A stretch of 64,000 nucleotides of DNA from UMGS1668 sp035447605 (GTDB lineage Bacteria; Bacillota; Clostridia; Oscillospirales; Ruminococcaceae): the NCBI GenBank assembly GCA_035447605.1, contig DAOTHJ010000003.1, forward strand, positions 1-64,000. The letters are read 5' to 3'. This document shows, piece after piece, positions 34,292 through 42,740 of the stretch (position 1 is the stretch's first letter; every line of letters begins with the position of its first letter). The translations under genes were made by a program, and so were the position numbers. Under the pieces are notes generated by a model that searched no databases, had not been told where the DNA came from, and saw only the letters and a list, made by a program, of their open reading frames with translations.

Positions 34292-34867
34292 ATGACCGAA
34301 CGCGAAAAATGCGATGCCGGGCTGCTCTACTGCCCGGGAGATCCGGAGATTCTTGCGGAGATGTTCCGCGCCCATGAGCTCTGCATGAAGCTCGACGCCA
34401 TCCCTTTTGGGAATTTTAAGGGCAGGGAGGCCGTTCTCCGGGAACTGTTCGGCTCTGCGGGGAAGGATCCCGTCGTGGAGATGGGCTTCAAATGCGACCT
34501 CGGCCGCAATATCCATGTGGGGGACGGATTTTACTGCAATTTTAACTGCGTTATTTATGACTCCACCCGCGTCGAAATCGGCAATTTCGTCTGGATCGGC
34601 CCGAACGCCACGCTCTGCACCGCCACCCATCCGGTGGAGGCGGACGCGCGCGTCAACGAAAAGGGGGAGGAGCTTGCCTTCCCAATTAAAATTGGAAACC
34701 GCGTCTGGATCGGCGGCGGCGCCTTTATCAATCCGGGCGTGACCATCGGCGACGACGCGGTGATCGCGAGCGGCGCGGTCGTCATTCACGACGTCCCGGC
34801 CGGTACGCTGGTCGCCGGCGTTCCCGCGGAGGTCAAAAAGACGATCGGCAAAGATCACGCGGAATGA
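34292..34867 (+). CDS. Maltose/galactoside-type O-acetyltransferase (LbH fold)
   Basis: A 191-residue hexapeptide-repeat acetyltransferase (Maa/LacA/NodL group). An N-terminal maltose-acetyltransferase segment (TEREKCDAGLLYCPGDPE) precedes the left-handed beta-helix with the catalytic histidine in LCTATHPV and the signature IGNRVWIGGGAFINPGVTIGDDAVIASGAVV. It acetylates sugars using acetyl-CoA. The ATG at 34292 is chosen for AAAAGGAG upstream and match to the family start; an ATG at 34250 lacks such a site. Strong terminator follows. Confidence 0.92.
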   Translation: MTEREKCDAGLLYCPGDPEILAEMFRAHELCMKLDAIPFGNFKGREAVLRELFGSAGKDPVVEMGFKCDLGRNIHVGDGFYCNFNCVIYDSTRVEIGNFVWIGPNATLCTATHPVEADARVNEKGEELAFPIKIGNRVWIGGGAFINPGVTIGDDAVIASGAVVIHDVPAGTLVAGVPAEVKKTIGKDHAE

Positions 34868-34896
34868 GAGATTCCGCGCGATCGAAAACAGAAAAA

Positions 34897-34940
34897 AAGC
34901 CCCCGGGTCCGCAAAGCAGCGGATCCGGGGGCTTCTATTA
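34897..34940 (+). terminator. Intrinsic terminator of the acetyltransferase gene
   Basis: A 16-bp GC-rich stem with one mismatch (34897-34912 with 34919-34934) followed by TCTATTAT. Confidence 0.85.
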
Positions 34941-35201
34941 TAGAATTTCGGTGAGATCAGAAAAGCCGTTTTCCTGCGTATGTATGGATGTCGGGGATGG
35001 TGAGCAATCAGCAGGCAACCGTATCGCCGTTTTCCTGTACTCGTGCGGCTGCCGGGCAATTCGCCGAGTTTCCATCACGTATTGGGGATAGCCGCCCAAT
35101 ATAGGCGAGACACAAAGCAAACCATTTATGGCGTGCCTCCGCAGATAAAACCGCGGTCGGGTCGGTATCCCGTTAAACGCGCAGAGCGGGTGGAGCCGTT
35201 T
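34941..35201. other. Intergenic region without recognised features
   Basis: About 260 bases between the terminator and the minus-strand ADP-ribosylglycohydrolase gene. A short direct repeat, GCCGTTTTCCTG, occurs at about 34965 and 35027. No gene or RNA is supported. Confidence 0.4.
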
Positions 35202-36596
35202 TTATTCCTCCGCCAGCAGCCTTGCGACGTCGGCGGTGCGCTTGGAGAGCTTCTTGATGCTGAGCTGCTTCATGCCGCGCATATAGGTATCCAGCCGGTC
35301 GCCGATCGGCTCGGTCCAATAGGGAGGGATATCTTTGATCCCGAAGGCGGTGCCCCACACCGTCATGATCTGGGCGGCGTTGCAGTCTACATCCCGGCCG
35401 CAGCGCCCGCAGATTTCGAGCATATCGGTGAAATCGCCGTTCCCGAACCAGAGCGCGATGACTTCGACGGCCGCATTCGGGAAGGCGTGCACCCAGTTGT
35501 AGCGCTCCAGCTTCTTTTCGCAGGGGCGCCATGCCTCCAGCCAGCCGGAGGAGGCTTTGCAGCATTCCAGCGCAAAACGGACGACGCTGCCGTACTGGCT
35601 GTCTTCCGGCATCAGCGCGACGGCGGCCTCGGCGAGCTTTCGCAAATCTTTCTCATAAAACCCCATGGAACACAGTAGGGCGTTAAAAACCTCGCCCAGA
35701 ACTCCGCTGTTGTAGTGGGAGATCTCCGCATCCTGCCAGGCGGCTTCGGCGGCTTTAGCAGGATTGCCCGGATAAATCTGTCCGAGAATGACGCCGCGCA
35801 TCTGGGCGCCGATCCACTCGCGGAACGGGTTGTTGAAACGGCCGCTCTCGGGCGGCAGAAGTCCGCAGCGCAGGTTCCGCAGGGCCATGTCCTCCGCCGA
35901 CCAGCCGAAGCTGATGCGGGAGAGCCATTCGTAGGCGATGTCGCGAGAGGTGGTGGCCTTTCCGCAGCGTTCATACGCGCAGAGCAGAGCCAACTCGTAG
36001 GTCACATCGTCGTTATAAGTGTTCGGCCTCCGGACATACCGGCGCACGTCGTTGTAAGCTTTTTCGATGTTGTCGGTCGTGTAGCCCTCCATGCAGGTGC
36101 CGTAGGCGCCGCCGACGATCTGGGAGAGCCATCCGGCATGGATCTTTTCTTCCAAAGACTTGCCCATGTCGATTTTTACCGGAGAGGGGAAGGAGACCGC
36201 CTGTGCGTACTGCGCAAAGCTCTCGTACTGCGTATAGCTCCAGAAATCGGACTCGGGATCCTTCTCGGCGTTCCGGCAGGCTTCAAAAAGCTCATAGGTC
36301 GCCCTCTGCAAAGCGGCGCTGTCGTCCTCCGTCACGGCGCGGAAGCCGGAGAGAAGCAGGTTTTCCGCGTCTTTGACCTTATATCCGCGGTTTTCCTGTG
36401 CTTGAATGGCGGCGACGGCCATCGTATCCCTCGCAAGGGAACCCGGAACGCGGCTGCCCCAGTAGATCTTGATGGCGTCGTCCCAGTATTTCTCCGTATC
36501 GCCGGTCTGCTCCTCCCAGAGCTCCTTCGTGTCGTCCTCAAAATGGACGGGGATCTGGCTCCCGATCGAGAGTTTCTCAATTTCCCAGGCTTTCAT
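35202..36596 (-). CDS. ADP-ribosylglycohydrolase-family protein, long form
   Basis: A 464-residue protein. The C-terminal 310 residues carry the ARH fold: GGAYGTCMEG, the metal-site NDD in TYNDDVTYELALL, and DVDCNAAQIMTVWGTAFG, equivalent to the usual GGDTDTNAA metal motif. The first 150 residues form an extra domain I do not recognise. ARH enzymes cleave ribosyl N- or O-glycosidic bonds using two magnesium ions; the substrate here is unknown. It is divergent from the lacI-type regulator, with a palindromic operator in its leader (36645-36660). Likely induced together with the forward operon. Confidence 0.82.
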   Translation of the reverse strand: MKAWEIEKLSIGSQIPVHFEDDTKELWEEQTGDTEKYWDDAIKIYWGSRVPGSLARDTMAVAAIQAQENRGYKVKDAENLLLSGFRAVTEDDSAALQRATYELFEACRNAEKDPESDFWSYTQYESFAQYAQAVSFPSPVKIDMGKSLEEKIHAGWLSQIVGGAYGTCMEGYTTDNIEKAYNDVRRYVRRPNTYNDDVTYELALLCAYERCGKATTSRDIAYEWLSRISFGWSAEDMALRNLRCGLLPPESGRFNNPFREWIGAQMRGVILGQIYPGNPAKAAEAAWQDAEISHYNSGVLGEVFNALLCSMGFYEKDLRKLAEAAVALMPEDSQYGSVVRFALECCKASSGWLEAWRPCEKKLERYNWVHAFPNAAVEVIALWFGNGDFTDMLEICGRCGRDVDCNAAQIMTVWGTAFGIKDIPPYWTEPIGDRLDTYMRGMKQLSIKKLSKRTADVARLLAEE

Positions 36597-36644
36597 GCCG
36601 GCACCTCCATCATGTCTCTTCCATAAGTCCTTATAAAACAGAGC

Positions 36645-36660
36645 GTGAAAACGATTTTAC
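36645..36660. promoter_or_regulatory. Palindromic LacI-type operator before the long ARH gene
   Basis: GTGAAAACGATTTTAC is a near-palindrome around a central CG, the form of LacI/GalR-family sites. It lies between the minus-strand ARH start and a minus-strand TATAAT at 36721-36726. It resembles the site at 36815-36828. Confidence 0.6.
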
Positions 36661-36757
36661 GGCGGGCAGAAGAGGAAATAACTTCTGCACGGCCGACCTT
36701 TTCCAGAAAAAAGATAACATATTATAGCCAAAATTTCAACAAAAAGTAGAAAAATAC

Positions 36758-36786
36758 TTGACGGAACTGACGACGTTTATTATAAT
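36758..36786 (+). promoter_or_regulatory. Promoter of the lacI-type regulator and forward operon
   Basis: TTGACG at 36758-36763 and TATAAT at 36781-36786 with a 17-bp spacer. The palindromic operator at 36815-36828 lies just downstream, where a bound repressor would block elongation. Confidence 0.82.
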
Positions 36787-36814
36787 CAAAACGGAAAATT
36801 CCTTTAACCCAAAA

Positions 36815-36828
36815 TGTAATCGTTTACA
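36815..36828. promoter_or_regulatory. Palindromic LacI-type operator before the regulator gene
   Basis: TGTAATCGTTTACA is a 14-bp palindrome with central CG and one mismatch, about 29 bp downstream of the -10 box and 15 bp before the start codon. It fits autoregulation by the adjacent LacI-family protein. Confidence 0.72.
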
Positions 36829-36842
36829 TGAAAGGCTGCTTT

Positions 36843-37850
36843 ATGGCTACGATCAAGGACATTGCGAGGGAATCCGGCGTCTCCGTTGCGACGGTATCCC
36901 GTTACATCAACGGGAACGCGCACATCGGAAATGCCAACTCCGAGCGGATCGCGGAGGTCATCAGCCGGCTGGGCTACCGTCCCAGCCGCACGGCGCGGAG
37001 CTTAAAAACGCATAACAGCCGCAATATTATGCTGGTTGTACCCGATATCAACAACCCGTTTTACTCCAAGATGGCGGAGGTGGTCAATCAGCGCTGCCGT
37101 GCGAAGGGGTACACGATGACGCTGTATAATACCTCGGAGGAGATCCACGAGGAGCTTCAGGCGATCCGGCTCGCGGGCGACATCTTTGCCGATGGAATCG
37201 TTTTCGCCTCAGTTACCGCGCAGGAGCTGGTGCTCGAAGAACTCAAACAGAGCCGCTGCCAGATCGTGCTCGTCAATTCCTACGACGGCTGCCCGTTCGA
37301 TACCGTGCACGGGGACCGCGTCCGGGAGGGCACCTATCTTTCCACAAAATATCTGATCGAAAACGGACACACCCGGATCGGCTTCGCGGGAGGGCTTTCC
37401 GGCACCGCAGTTGCGGAAAACCGCAAAAGGGGATACTGCCGGGCGCTTGCGGAGGCCGGAATCGAGGCTGACGACGAGCTGATTTTTGAAATGGGATTTA
37501 ATCTGGAATCCGGCAAAAAAGCAGGGCGCTATTTTACGGCGCTGGATCCGCGCCCGAGTGCGATCTGCTGCGCCAACGACATGATCGCGCTCGGTGTGAT
37601 CAGCGTTTTCGGCGAAATGGGAATCAAAATCCCCAATGATTTCTCCGTCACCGGGATGGACGACGTCCCGTATTCCTCCCGGAGCTTCGCGAGCCTGACC
37701 ACGGTCACCAACGACAGCGCCGAGTTTGCAAACGACGCCATGGATGCGCTTTTTGACAGGATCAGCGGAAAATACGCCGGCGCGCCCAGAGAATCCGTCA
37801 TCGACAGAGAGCTGATTATTCGCACTTCCGTAAAAAATCTGGTAAAATAA
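36843..37850 (+). CDS. LacI-family transcriptional regulator
   Basis: A 335-residue repressor. The N-terminal helix-turn-helix ATIKDIARESGVSVATVSRY and hinge (RPSRTARSL) are followed by a periplasmic-binding-protein-like effector domain (NIMLVVPDINNPFYSKM..., PSAICCANDMIALGV, VTGMDDVPYSS). ATG at 36843 is 7 bases after GAAAGG; a TTG/ATG 5 codons upstream overlaps the operator. It likely controls the divergent ARH gene and the forward kinase/ABC operon; the inducer should be the imported compound or a product. Confidence 0.93.
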   Translation: MATIKDIARESGVSVATVSRYINGNAHIGNANSERIAEVISRLGYRPSRTARSLKTHNSRNIMLVVPDINNPFYSKMAEVVNQRCRAKGYTMTLYNTSEEIHEELQAIRLAGDIFADGIVFASVTAQELVLEELKQSRCQIVLVNSYDGCPFDTVHGDRVREGTYLSTKYLIENGHTRIGFAGGLSGTAVAENRKRGYCRALAEAGIEADDELIFEMGFNLESGKKAGRYFTALDPRPSAICCANDMIALGVISVFGEMGIKIPNDFSVTGMDDVPYSSRSFASLTTVTNDSAEFANDAMDALFDRISGKYAGAPRESVIDRELIIRTSVKNLVK

Positions 37851-37868
37851 CTTTTTGGAGGGATTGGG

Positions 37869-38807
37869 ATGTTTACGGTCGGACTCGCCACCGTGGCCAT
37901 GGATGTGATCATGCAGACGCAGGAACTGCCCAAGGAGGACGGTTTTGCCGTGATCGAAAAAAGCACCTACCTGCCGGGCGGCAGCGGCACCAACGTGATC
38001 TCCCAGCTTGCGCGGCTCGGGGATCCGTGCGGATTTGTCGCCCAGATCGGGGACGATACGGTCGGCGCGCAGATCCGGCAGAGCCTGCTTGACGAAAAAA
38101 TCGGCGACGCGGGCCTCAAGGTGCTGAAGGGAGGCTCCTCGCTGCATACGAAGATCCTCGTCGACGCCTCCGGCAAAAAATTCATTCTGCTCGATATGGG
38201 CGATGCCTTCCTGGGCCTCAATTTGGAGGAACGGGATCTCGCGTACTGCCTCAAGGGCGATATTTTCTATACCGATCTTCTGCCCGGAAAAGCCGCGATC
38301 GCCGCGGCGCAGGCAGCCTTTGAGCACGGAAAGAAAGTCGTCTGCAACCTCCAGATCGGCCTTCCGCTGATGGAGGGCATGGGCGTCTCCAGAGAGGATA
38401 TCCTCGGCGTGCTCAAATATGTCGATGTCTTTGCGCCGTGCAGGGAGGGCCTCTTCGCGCTCGCCGGCACGGAGGACCTGCGGGAAGCTCTCCGTTTTCT
38501 GCGCCCCTATTTTTCCGGCCTTCTGCTCGTCACGCTCGGCGGAGAGGGCTCCTCCGCCTTTGACGAAGCGGACCGGGAGACAAGGATTTCCATTCCCAAG
38601 GCGGAGGTCGTGGATACCACCGGCGCGGGCGACTCCTATCTTGGAGCCTTTATCCATGCCTATCTGATTGCGAAGATGCCGCTCCGGGAGGCGATGGAGT
38701 TCGCCGCCTGCTGTGCCGCGATTACTTGCGGAAAGATCGGAGCGCGCTCCGGACCCAATCTTATGGAAGCGGAGGAGTTTTTGCGGCGCGCCGAATGGAA
38801 AGCGTGA
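37869..38807 (+). CDS. PfkB-family (ribokinase-like) carbohydrate kinase
   Basis: A 312-residue sugar or nucleoside kinase of the ribokinase family. The N-terminal GGSGTNVISQLARLG and C-terminal DTTGAGDSYLGAF signatures are present, the latter with the anion hole and catalytic Asp. It follows the regulator by 18 bp and precedes a second ARH gene. In this context it would phosphorylate the pentose or nucleoside-like moiety released by ARH cleavage, which is an inference. The exact sugar cannot be read from the sequence. Confidence 0.9.
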   Translation: MFTVGLATVAMDVIMQTQELPKEDGFAVIEKSTYLPGGSGTNVISQLARLGDPCGFVAQIGDDTVGAQIRQSLLDEKIGDAGLKVLKGGSSLHTKILVDASGKKFILLDMGDAFLGLNLEERDLAYCLKGDIFYTDLLPGKAAIAAAQAAFEHGKKVVCNLQIGLPLMEGMGVSREDILGVLKYVDVFAPCREGLFALAGTEDLREALRFLRPYFSGLLLVTLGGEGSSAFDEADRETRISIPKAEVVDTTGAGDSYLGAFIHAYLIAKMPLREAMEFAACCAAITCGKIGARSGPNLMEAEEFLRRAEWKA

Positions 38808-38811
38808 CGAT

Positions 38812-39831
38812 ATGAAAAACAGAACCATGAACGGTACCCCGGTTTCGCTGAAATCCGCGGTAAGGGGCGCGCTCTGGGGCGTTTCGCTCGGCGATGCATA
38901 CGGCATGCCGATGGAGATGTGGTCCCGCGAAAAGAGCCGTTCCGTCTTCGGAAAGGTGGAGGAGCTTCTGCCCGGCCATCCGGAGAACACGATCTCCCAC
39001 GGCAGGCTCGCCGGGGAGACGACCGACGACAGCGCGTTCACGCGGCTCATTTGCGATCTCATCATCCGGGACGGCGACGTCGACCCGATGAAATTTGTCT
39101 CCGGCATCGATGAATGGCTGGAGAGAGGCGGGGAGAAGAACGACCTCGTCCTCGGCCCGAGCACAAGAAAGGCGCTCGAGGCGATCAAAAACGGCCTGCC
39201 TCCCGAGGAGGCCGGAAAAGCCGGCCGGACCGACGGCGCCGCTATGCGGATTCTTCCGGTCGGCATCGTCTGGAACTGGGAAAACAGCGGGGCGCTGATC
39301 AGCGCCGTCTACCGCGCCTCGATTGCGACGCATAACACGAATGTGGCCATCAGCTCGGCGGCCGCGGTTGCGGCGGCGGTCTCCTGCGCGGTGCGCACCG
39401 GGGATCTCGACGCTGCCGTCAACGCGGCGGCCATCGCGGCGGATCGGGCGGAGATCTACGGCTATAAAGTCTCCGACGTGCGGGTCTCCTTGCAGATCGA
39501 GCGCGCCGTGGAGCTTCTTTCGCGCTCGCCGGATGAAGAAAGCGCCCTTACCGTGCTGAATGCACGGATCGGGACCGGGCTTCCTGCCGAGGAGGCGGTT
39601 CCGGCGGCGATCGGGCTTTGCTTCTATGCAAAAGGGGATGCGCTCACCTGCGCGAGGCTCTGTGCAAACGCGGGCGGAGATACGGATACGATCGGGGCCA
39701 TGGCCTGCGGCATCTGCGGCGGCCTTCGCGGATACGATTCCTTGCCGACGCGGGAGATCGCACAGATCCGGGAGGTGTCCGGCATCGACTGGGATCCGGT
39801 CGCAGAGGCGCTGGCCAAGCGCATGAAATAA
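38812..39831 (+). CDS. ADP-ribosylglycohydrolase-family protein, short form
   Basis: A 339-residue ARH-fold hydrolase. Conserved metal ligands are clear: GALWGVSLGDAYGMPME at the N-terminus, ETTDDSAFT (TDD triad near residue 60) and NAGGDTDTIGAMACGI near the C-terminus. It would cleave a ribosyl or related glycosidic bond with bound magnesium. Start ATG at 38812 lies 4 bases after the kinase stop. Two different ARH members in one regulon, with an importer and a kinase, point to a catabolic function and not reversal of protein ADP-ribosylation, but this is inference. Confidence 0.88.
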   Translation: MKNRTMNGTPVSLKSAVRGALWGVSLGDAYGMPMEMWSREKSRSVFGKVEELLPGHPENTISHGRLAGETTDDSAFTRLICDLIIRDGDVDPMKFVSGIDEWLERGGEKNDLVLGPSTRKALEAIKNGLPPEEAGKAGRTDGAAMRILPVGIVWNWENSGALISAVYRASIATHNTNVAISSAAAVAAAVSCAVRTGDLDAAVNAAAIAADRAEIYGYKVSDVRVSLQIERAVELLSRSPDEESALTVLNARIGTGLPAEEAVPAAIGLCFYAKGDALTCARLCANAGGDTDTIGAMACGICGGLRGYDSLPTREIAQIREVSGIDWDPVAEALAKRMK

Positions 39832-39853
39832 TCTACACAGGAAGGGCATGCCG

Positions 39854-40876
39854 ATGATCTCACTGAAACACATCAAAAAAACCTATCCGAACGGCCTGAC
39901 GGTCATGGAGGACATGAGCCTCGACATCGAAGACGGATCGTTCACGGTACTGGTCGGGCCCTCCGGCTGCGGCAAGACGACGACGCTCCGGATGATCGCC
40001 GGCCTTGAGTCGTGCACGAAGGGCGAGATCTGGATCGACGACGTCAACATCACCGATATGGATCCGGGCGACCGCGGCATTGCGATGGTGTTCCAGAACT
40101 ATGCCCTCTATCCTCATATGACCGTTGCGAAGAATATCTCTTTCGGTCTCAAGAATTTCGGCTGCAGCAAAGAGGAGATCAAAAAGATCACCGCCGAGGT
40201 GCTGGAGCTGGTGGGCCTCACCGAGTACGCGAACGTCAAGCCGGGCAACCTCTCCGGCGGCCAGCGCCAGAGGGTGGCGCTCGCGCGGGCCATCTCCAAG
40301 AAGCCAAAGGTCTTTTTGATGGACGAGCCGCTCTCAAACCTCGACGCCAAACTCCGCGTCAATATGCGCAGCGAGCTGATCCGCATGCACCAGAAGCTCA
40401 AATCCACATTTATTTATATCACGCACGATCAGATTGAAGCGATGACCATGGGCGACTATATCGCGGTCATGAACGACGGAAAGATCATGCAGTACGGCAC
40501 GCCGGATGAGATTTACTCCAATCCGCAAAACGTCTTTACCGCGAAATTCATCGGCGATCCCGGCATGAACATCGCCCCCCAGCCGGACGGCACCGCCCTC
40601 GGCTTCCGTTCCTCCAAAACAAAATTTCATAGGCCGGAAAACTTCGACGGCGCCGTATTCCGCGGCAAGATTTCCACAAGGGAGCGCCTCGGCGACATCA
40701 ACCACTACACGATTCTCTCCGACGACGGCTGCGAATTCGCGGTGCGCAACGAGGAGTTCTTCGATTTTGGCGAGGAGATCTGCCTCTACATAGAAAGAAA
40801 GGATCTCTACGCCTTCGACCGGGAAGGCAGCCGGACCGAAGTCGGCGCGCTTCCCAAAGAGGAGGCCGGGGCATGA
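39854..40876 (+). CDS. ABC sugar importer ATPase (MsmX/UgpC type)
   Basis: A 340-residue ATPase of the CUT1 class: Walker A GPSGCGKTT, Q-loop VFQNYALYPHM, signature LSGGQRQRVALARA, Walker B VFLMDEPLSNLDA and H-loop ITHDQ, followed by a shortened C-terminal OB-type regulatory domain. It energises the two permeases encoded next. GGAAGGG at 39840-39846 is 7 bases from the ATG at 39854; the ATG at 39848 is too close. The stop overlaps the permease start (ATGA). Confidence 0.93.
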   Translation: MISLKHIKKTYPNGLTVMEDMSLDIEDGSFTVLVGPSGCGKTTTLRMIAGLESCTKGEIWIDDVNITDMDPGDRGIAMVFQNYALYPHMTVAKNISFGLKNFGCSKEEIKKITAEVLELVGLTEYANVKPGNLSGGQRQRVALARAISKKPKVFLMDEPLSNLDAKLRVNMRSELIRMHQKLKSTFIYITHDQIEAMTMGDYIAVMNDGKIMQYGTPDEIYSNPQNVFTAKFIGDPGMNIAPQPDGTALGFRSSKTKFHRPENFDGAVFRGKISTRERLGDINHYTILSDDGCEFAVRNEEFFDFGEEICLYIERKDLYAFDREGSRTEVGALPKEEAGA

Positions 40877-41799
40877 GACAGGATCATCCGAATGTTCTCT
40901 ACCGGCTCCGGCAGTTTTTCATGAAATTCATCAACCCGGTTCTACGCTGCCCGTACGTGCTGATTGCGCCGGCGGTGCTTCTCGCGATCACCTTCAGCAT
41001 CATCCCGACGCTGATGTCGATCCGCAACAGCTTTTATAAGGTGGACTATGTGTTCCACGTCGACACGTTTGTAGGACTGAGTAACTACAAGACGATTTTC
41101 CACGACCCGACGTTTCTTCTGGTTTTTAAGAATACGCTGATCTTCACCGGCGTCACCGTGATTTTTGCGATCCCGCTCGCGGTGCTGGTGGCGGTCTTTC
41201 TCAATAAAAATACGGCGATCCACAACTTCACGCAAAGCGTCGTCTTCACGCCGCACATCATCTCGTGGGTCTCGATCGCGGCGCTGTGGATGTTTTTGAT
41301 GGACCCGCAGTTCGGCATCCTGAACGCCGTGCTCACGGCGCTCGGCTTCGATCCGCTCGACTGGATGCTCAGCGAAAAGACCTCGCTCCTTTCGATCATC
41401 ATCGTCTCGATCTGGAAATCGCTCGGCTACAATGTGCTCATCGTCACCTCCGGGTTACAGAATATCCCGCAGGATATTTACGAATCCGCGAAGCTCGACC
41501 GTTCCAACTGGTTCCGCACCTTCTTCAAGATCACGGTACCGATGCTTTCTCCGACCTTCGTCTTTCTGGTCACCACAACGATCATCGGCACCTTCAGCAC
41601 CTATGACCTCATCAAACTGATGACGCAGGGCGGCCCGAGGAACTCCTCCAACCTGCTGGTCTACTGGATTTACGAGACCGGCTATCTTCAGTTCAACGTC
41701 GGCAAGGCGATGGCCGGCGGCGTCATCCTGCTCCTGTTCATCGGCACGGTCTCCGTCGCGAATTTTACGCTGATGAACAAGCGCGCCCATTATCAGTGA
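40873..41799 (+). CDS. ABC sugar importer permease (MalF/UgpA type)
   Basis: A 308-residue membrane subunit with six predicted transmembrane helices and the EAA coupling loop (YESAKLDRSNWFRTFFKITVPMLSPTF). It overlaps the ATPase gene by ATGA and is followed by a second permease gene 12 bp later. It forms a heterodimeric channel with that protein for a ligand delivered by the lipoprotein encoded downstream. Confidence 0.94.
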   Translation: MRQDHPNVLYRLRQFFMKFINPVLRCPYVLIAPAVLLAITFSIIPTLMSIRNSFYKVDYVFHVDTFVGLSNYKTIFHDPTFLLVFKNTLIFTGVTVIFAIPLAVLVAVFLNKNTAIHNFTQSVVFTPHIISWVSIAALWMFLMDPQFGILNAVLTALGFDPLDWMLSEKTSLLSIIIVSIWKSLGYNVLIVTSGLQNIPQDIYESAKLDRSNWFRTFFKITVPMLSPTFVFLVTTTIIGTFSTYDLIKLMTQGGPRNSSNLLVYWIYETGYLQFNVGKAMAGGVILLLFIGTVSVANFTLMNKRAHYQ

Positions 41800-41811
41800 G
41801 GAGGGAAGCTC

Positions 41812-42672
41812 ATGAAACGGATTGAAGAGAGAAAAAAGAAGCTCACGCCGAAGCATGTGATCTTTCTCATCCTTGAGGCGATCGTCATTCTCCTGCTGCT
41901 GACCGCCTATATTTTCCCGATGTTTTACATGATCTCAACCTCGCTCAAGACCATGCGCGAAGTCAACGTCTCGCCGCCGACGCTCTGGCCGGAGATTTTG
42001 CAGTGGCAGAATTACGCCGAGGCGTGGCAGAAGATGAACTTCTTCCACTACTTCAAGAACTCCGTCTTTATCTCCGTGATGACGATTGTCGGCCAGCTTC
42101 TCGTCTGCGTACCCTGCGCCTATGCCTTGGCGAAGAAGCAGTTTGTCGGCCGGAAATTCTTTCACACGCTCGTGCTGTTCGATCTGATCGTTCCCTCCCA
42201 GATCATCTTTCTCTCAATCTATCTGATCGAAAGCAAAATCAACTGGATCAACACCTATCAGGGCCTGATCGTGCCGTTTATCTATTCGGCCTTCTCGATC
42301 TTTTTCCTGATCCAGACCTTTAAGACGCTTCCGGACGACGTGCTCGACGCGGCGAAGCTCGATAAATGCTCGGAGATCCAGATCATCGGCAGCATCATCC
42401 TTCCGATGGCAAAGCCGACGATCATCACGACCGTCATGTTCACCTTCGTCTACAAATGGAACGACTATTTCTGGACCAGCATTCTGACGACGGACGACGC
42501 CGTGCGCACGCTGCCGCTCGCCATCCAGAATCTGATGCCGGTCGGCAACGCGGCCAACGAGTGGCATACGATCATGGCCGGCAACCTGATGCTGTTCGCC
42601 CCGATGTTCCTTCTCTACCTGCTGGCCAATAAGAGCATCAAGCAGATGTTTGTCTACGGCGGAATCAAATGA
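41812..42672 (+). CDS. ABC sugar importer permease (MalG/UgpE type)
   Basis: A 286-residue membrane subunit with six transmembrane helices, beginning with a basic N-terminus (MKRIEERKKKLTPKH). The EAA coupling loop is LDAAKLDKCSEIQIIGSIILPMAKPT. GAGGAGG precedes its ATG. It pairs with the upstream MalF-type permease. Confidence 0.94.
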   Translation: MKRIEERKKKLTPKHVIFLILEAIVILLLLTAYIFPMFYMISTSLKTMREVNVSPPTLWPEILQWQNYAEAWQKMNFFHYFKNSVFISVMTIVGQLLVCVPCAYALAKKQFVGRKFFHTLVLFDLIVPSQIIFLSIYLIESKINWINTYQGLIVPFIYSAFSIFFLIQTFKTLPDDVLDAAKLDKCSEIQIIGSIILPMAKPTIITTVMFTFVYKWNDYFWTSILTTDDAVRTLPLAIQNLMPVGNAANEWHTIMAGNLMLFAPMFLLYLLANKSIKQMFVYGGIK

Positions 42673-42740
42673 GCGCTTTGCCGGCGGAGGCCGGTGTCAT
42701 AAAACTCGTCCATCATGATACCCTTAAAGGAGGAAACAAC

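Noticed and set aside
37209..39266. A 685-residue minus-strand open reading frame
   Set aside because: Antisense to lacI-type, pfkB and ARH genes, all of which show complete family motifs; no motif in the antisense product.
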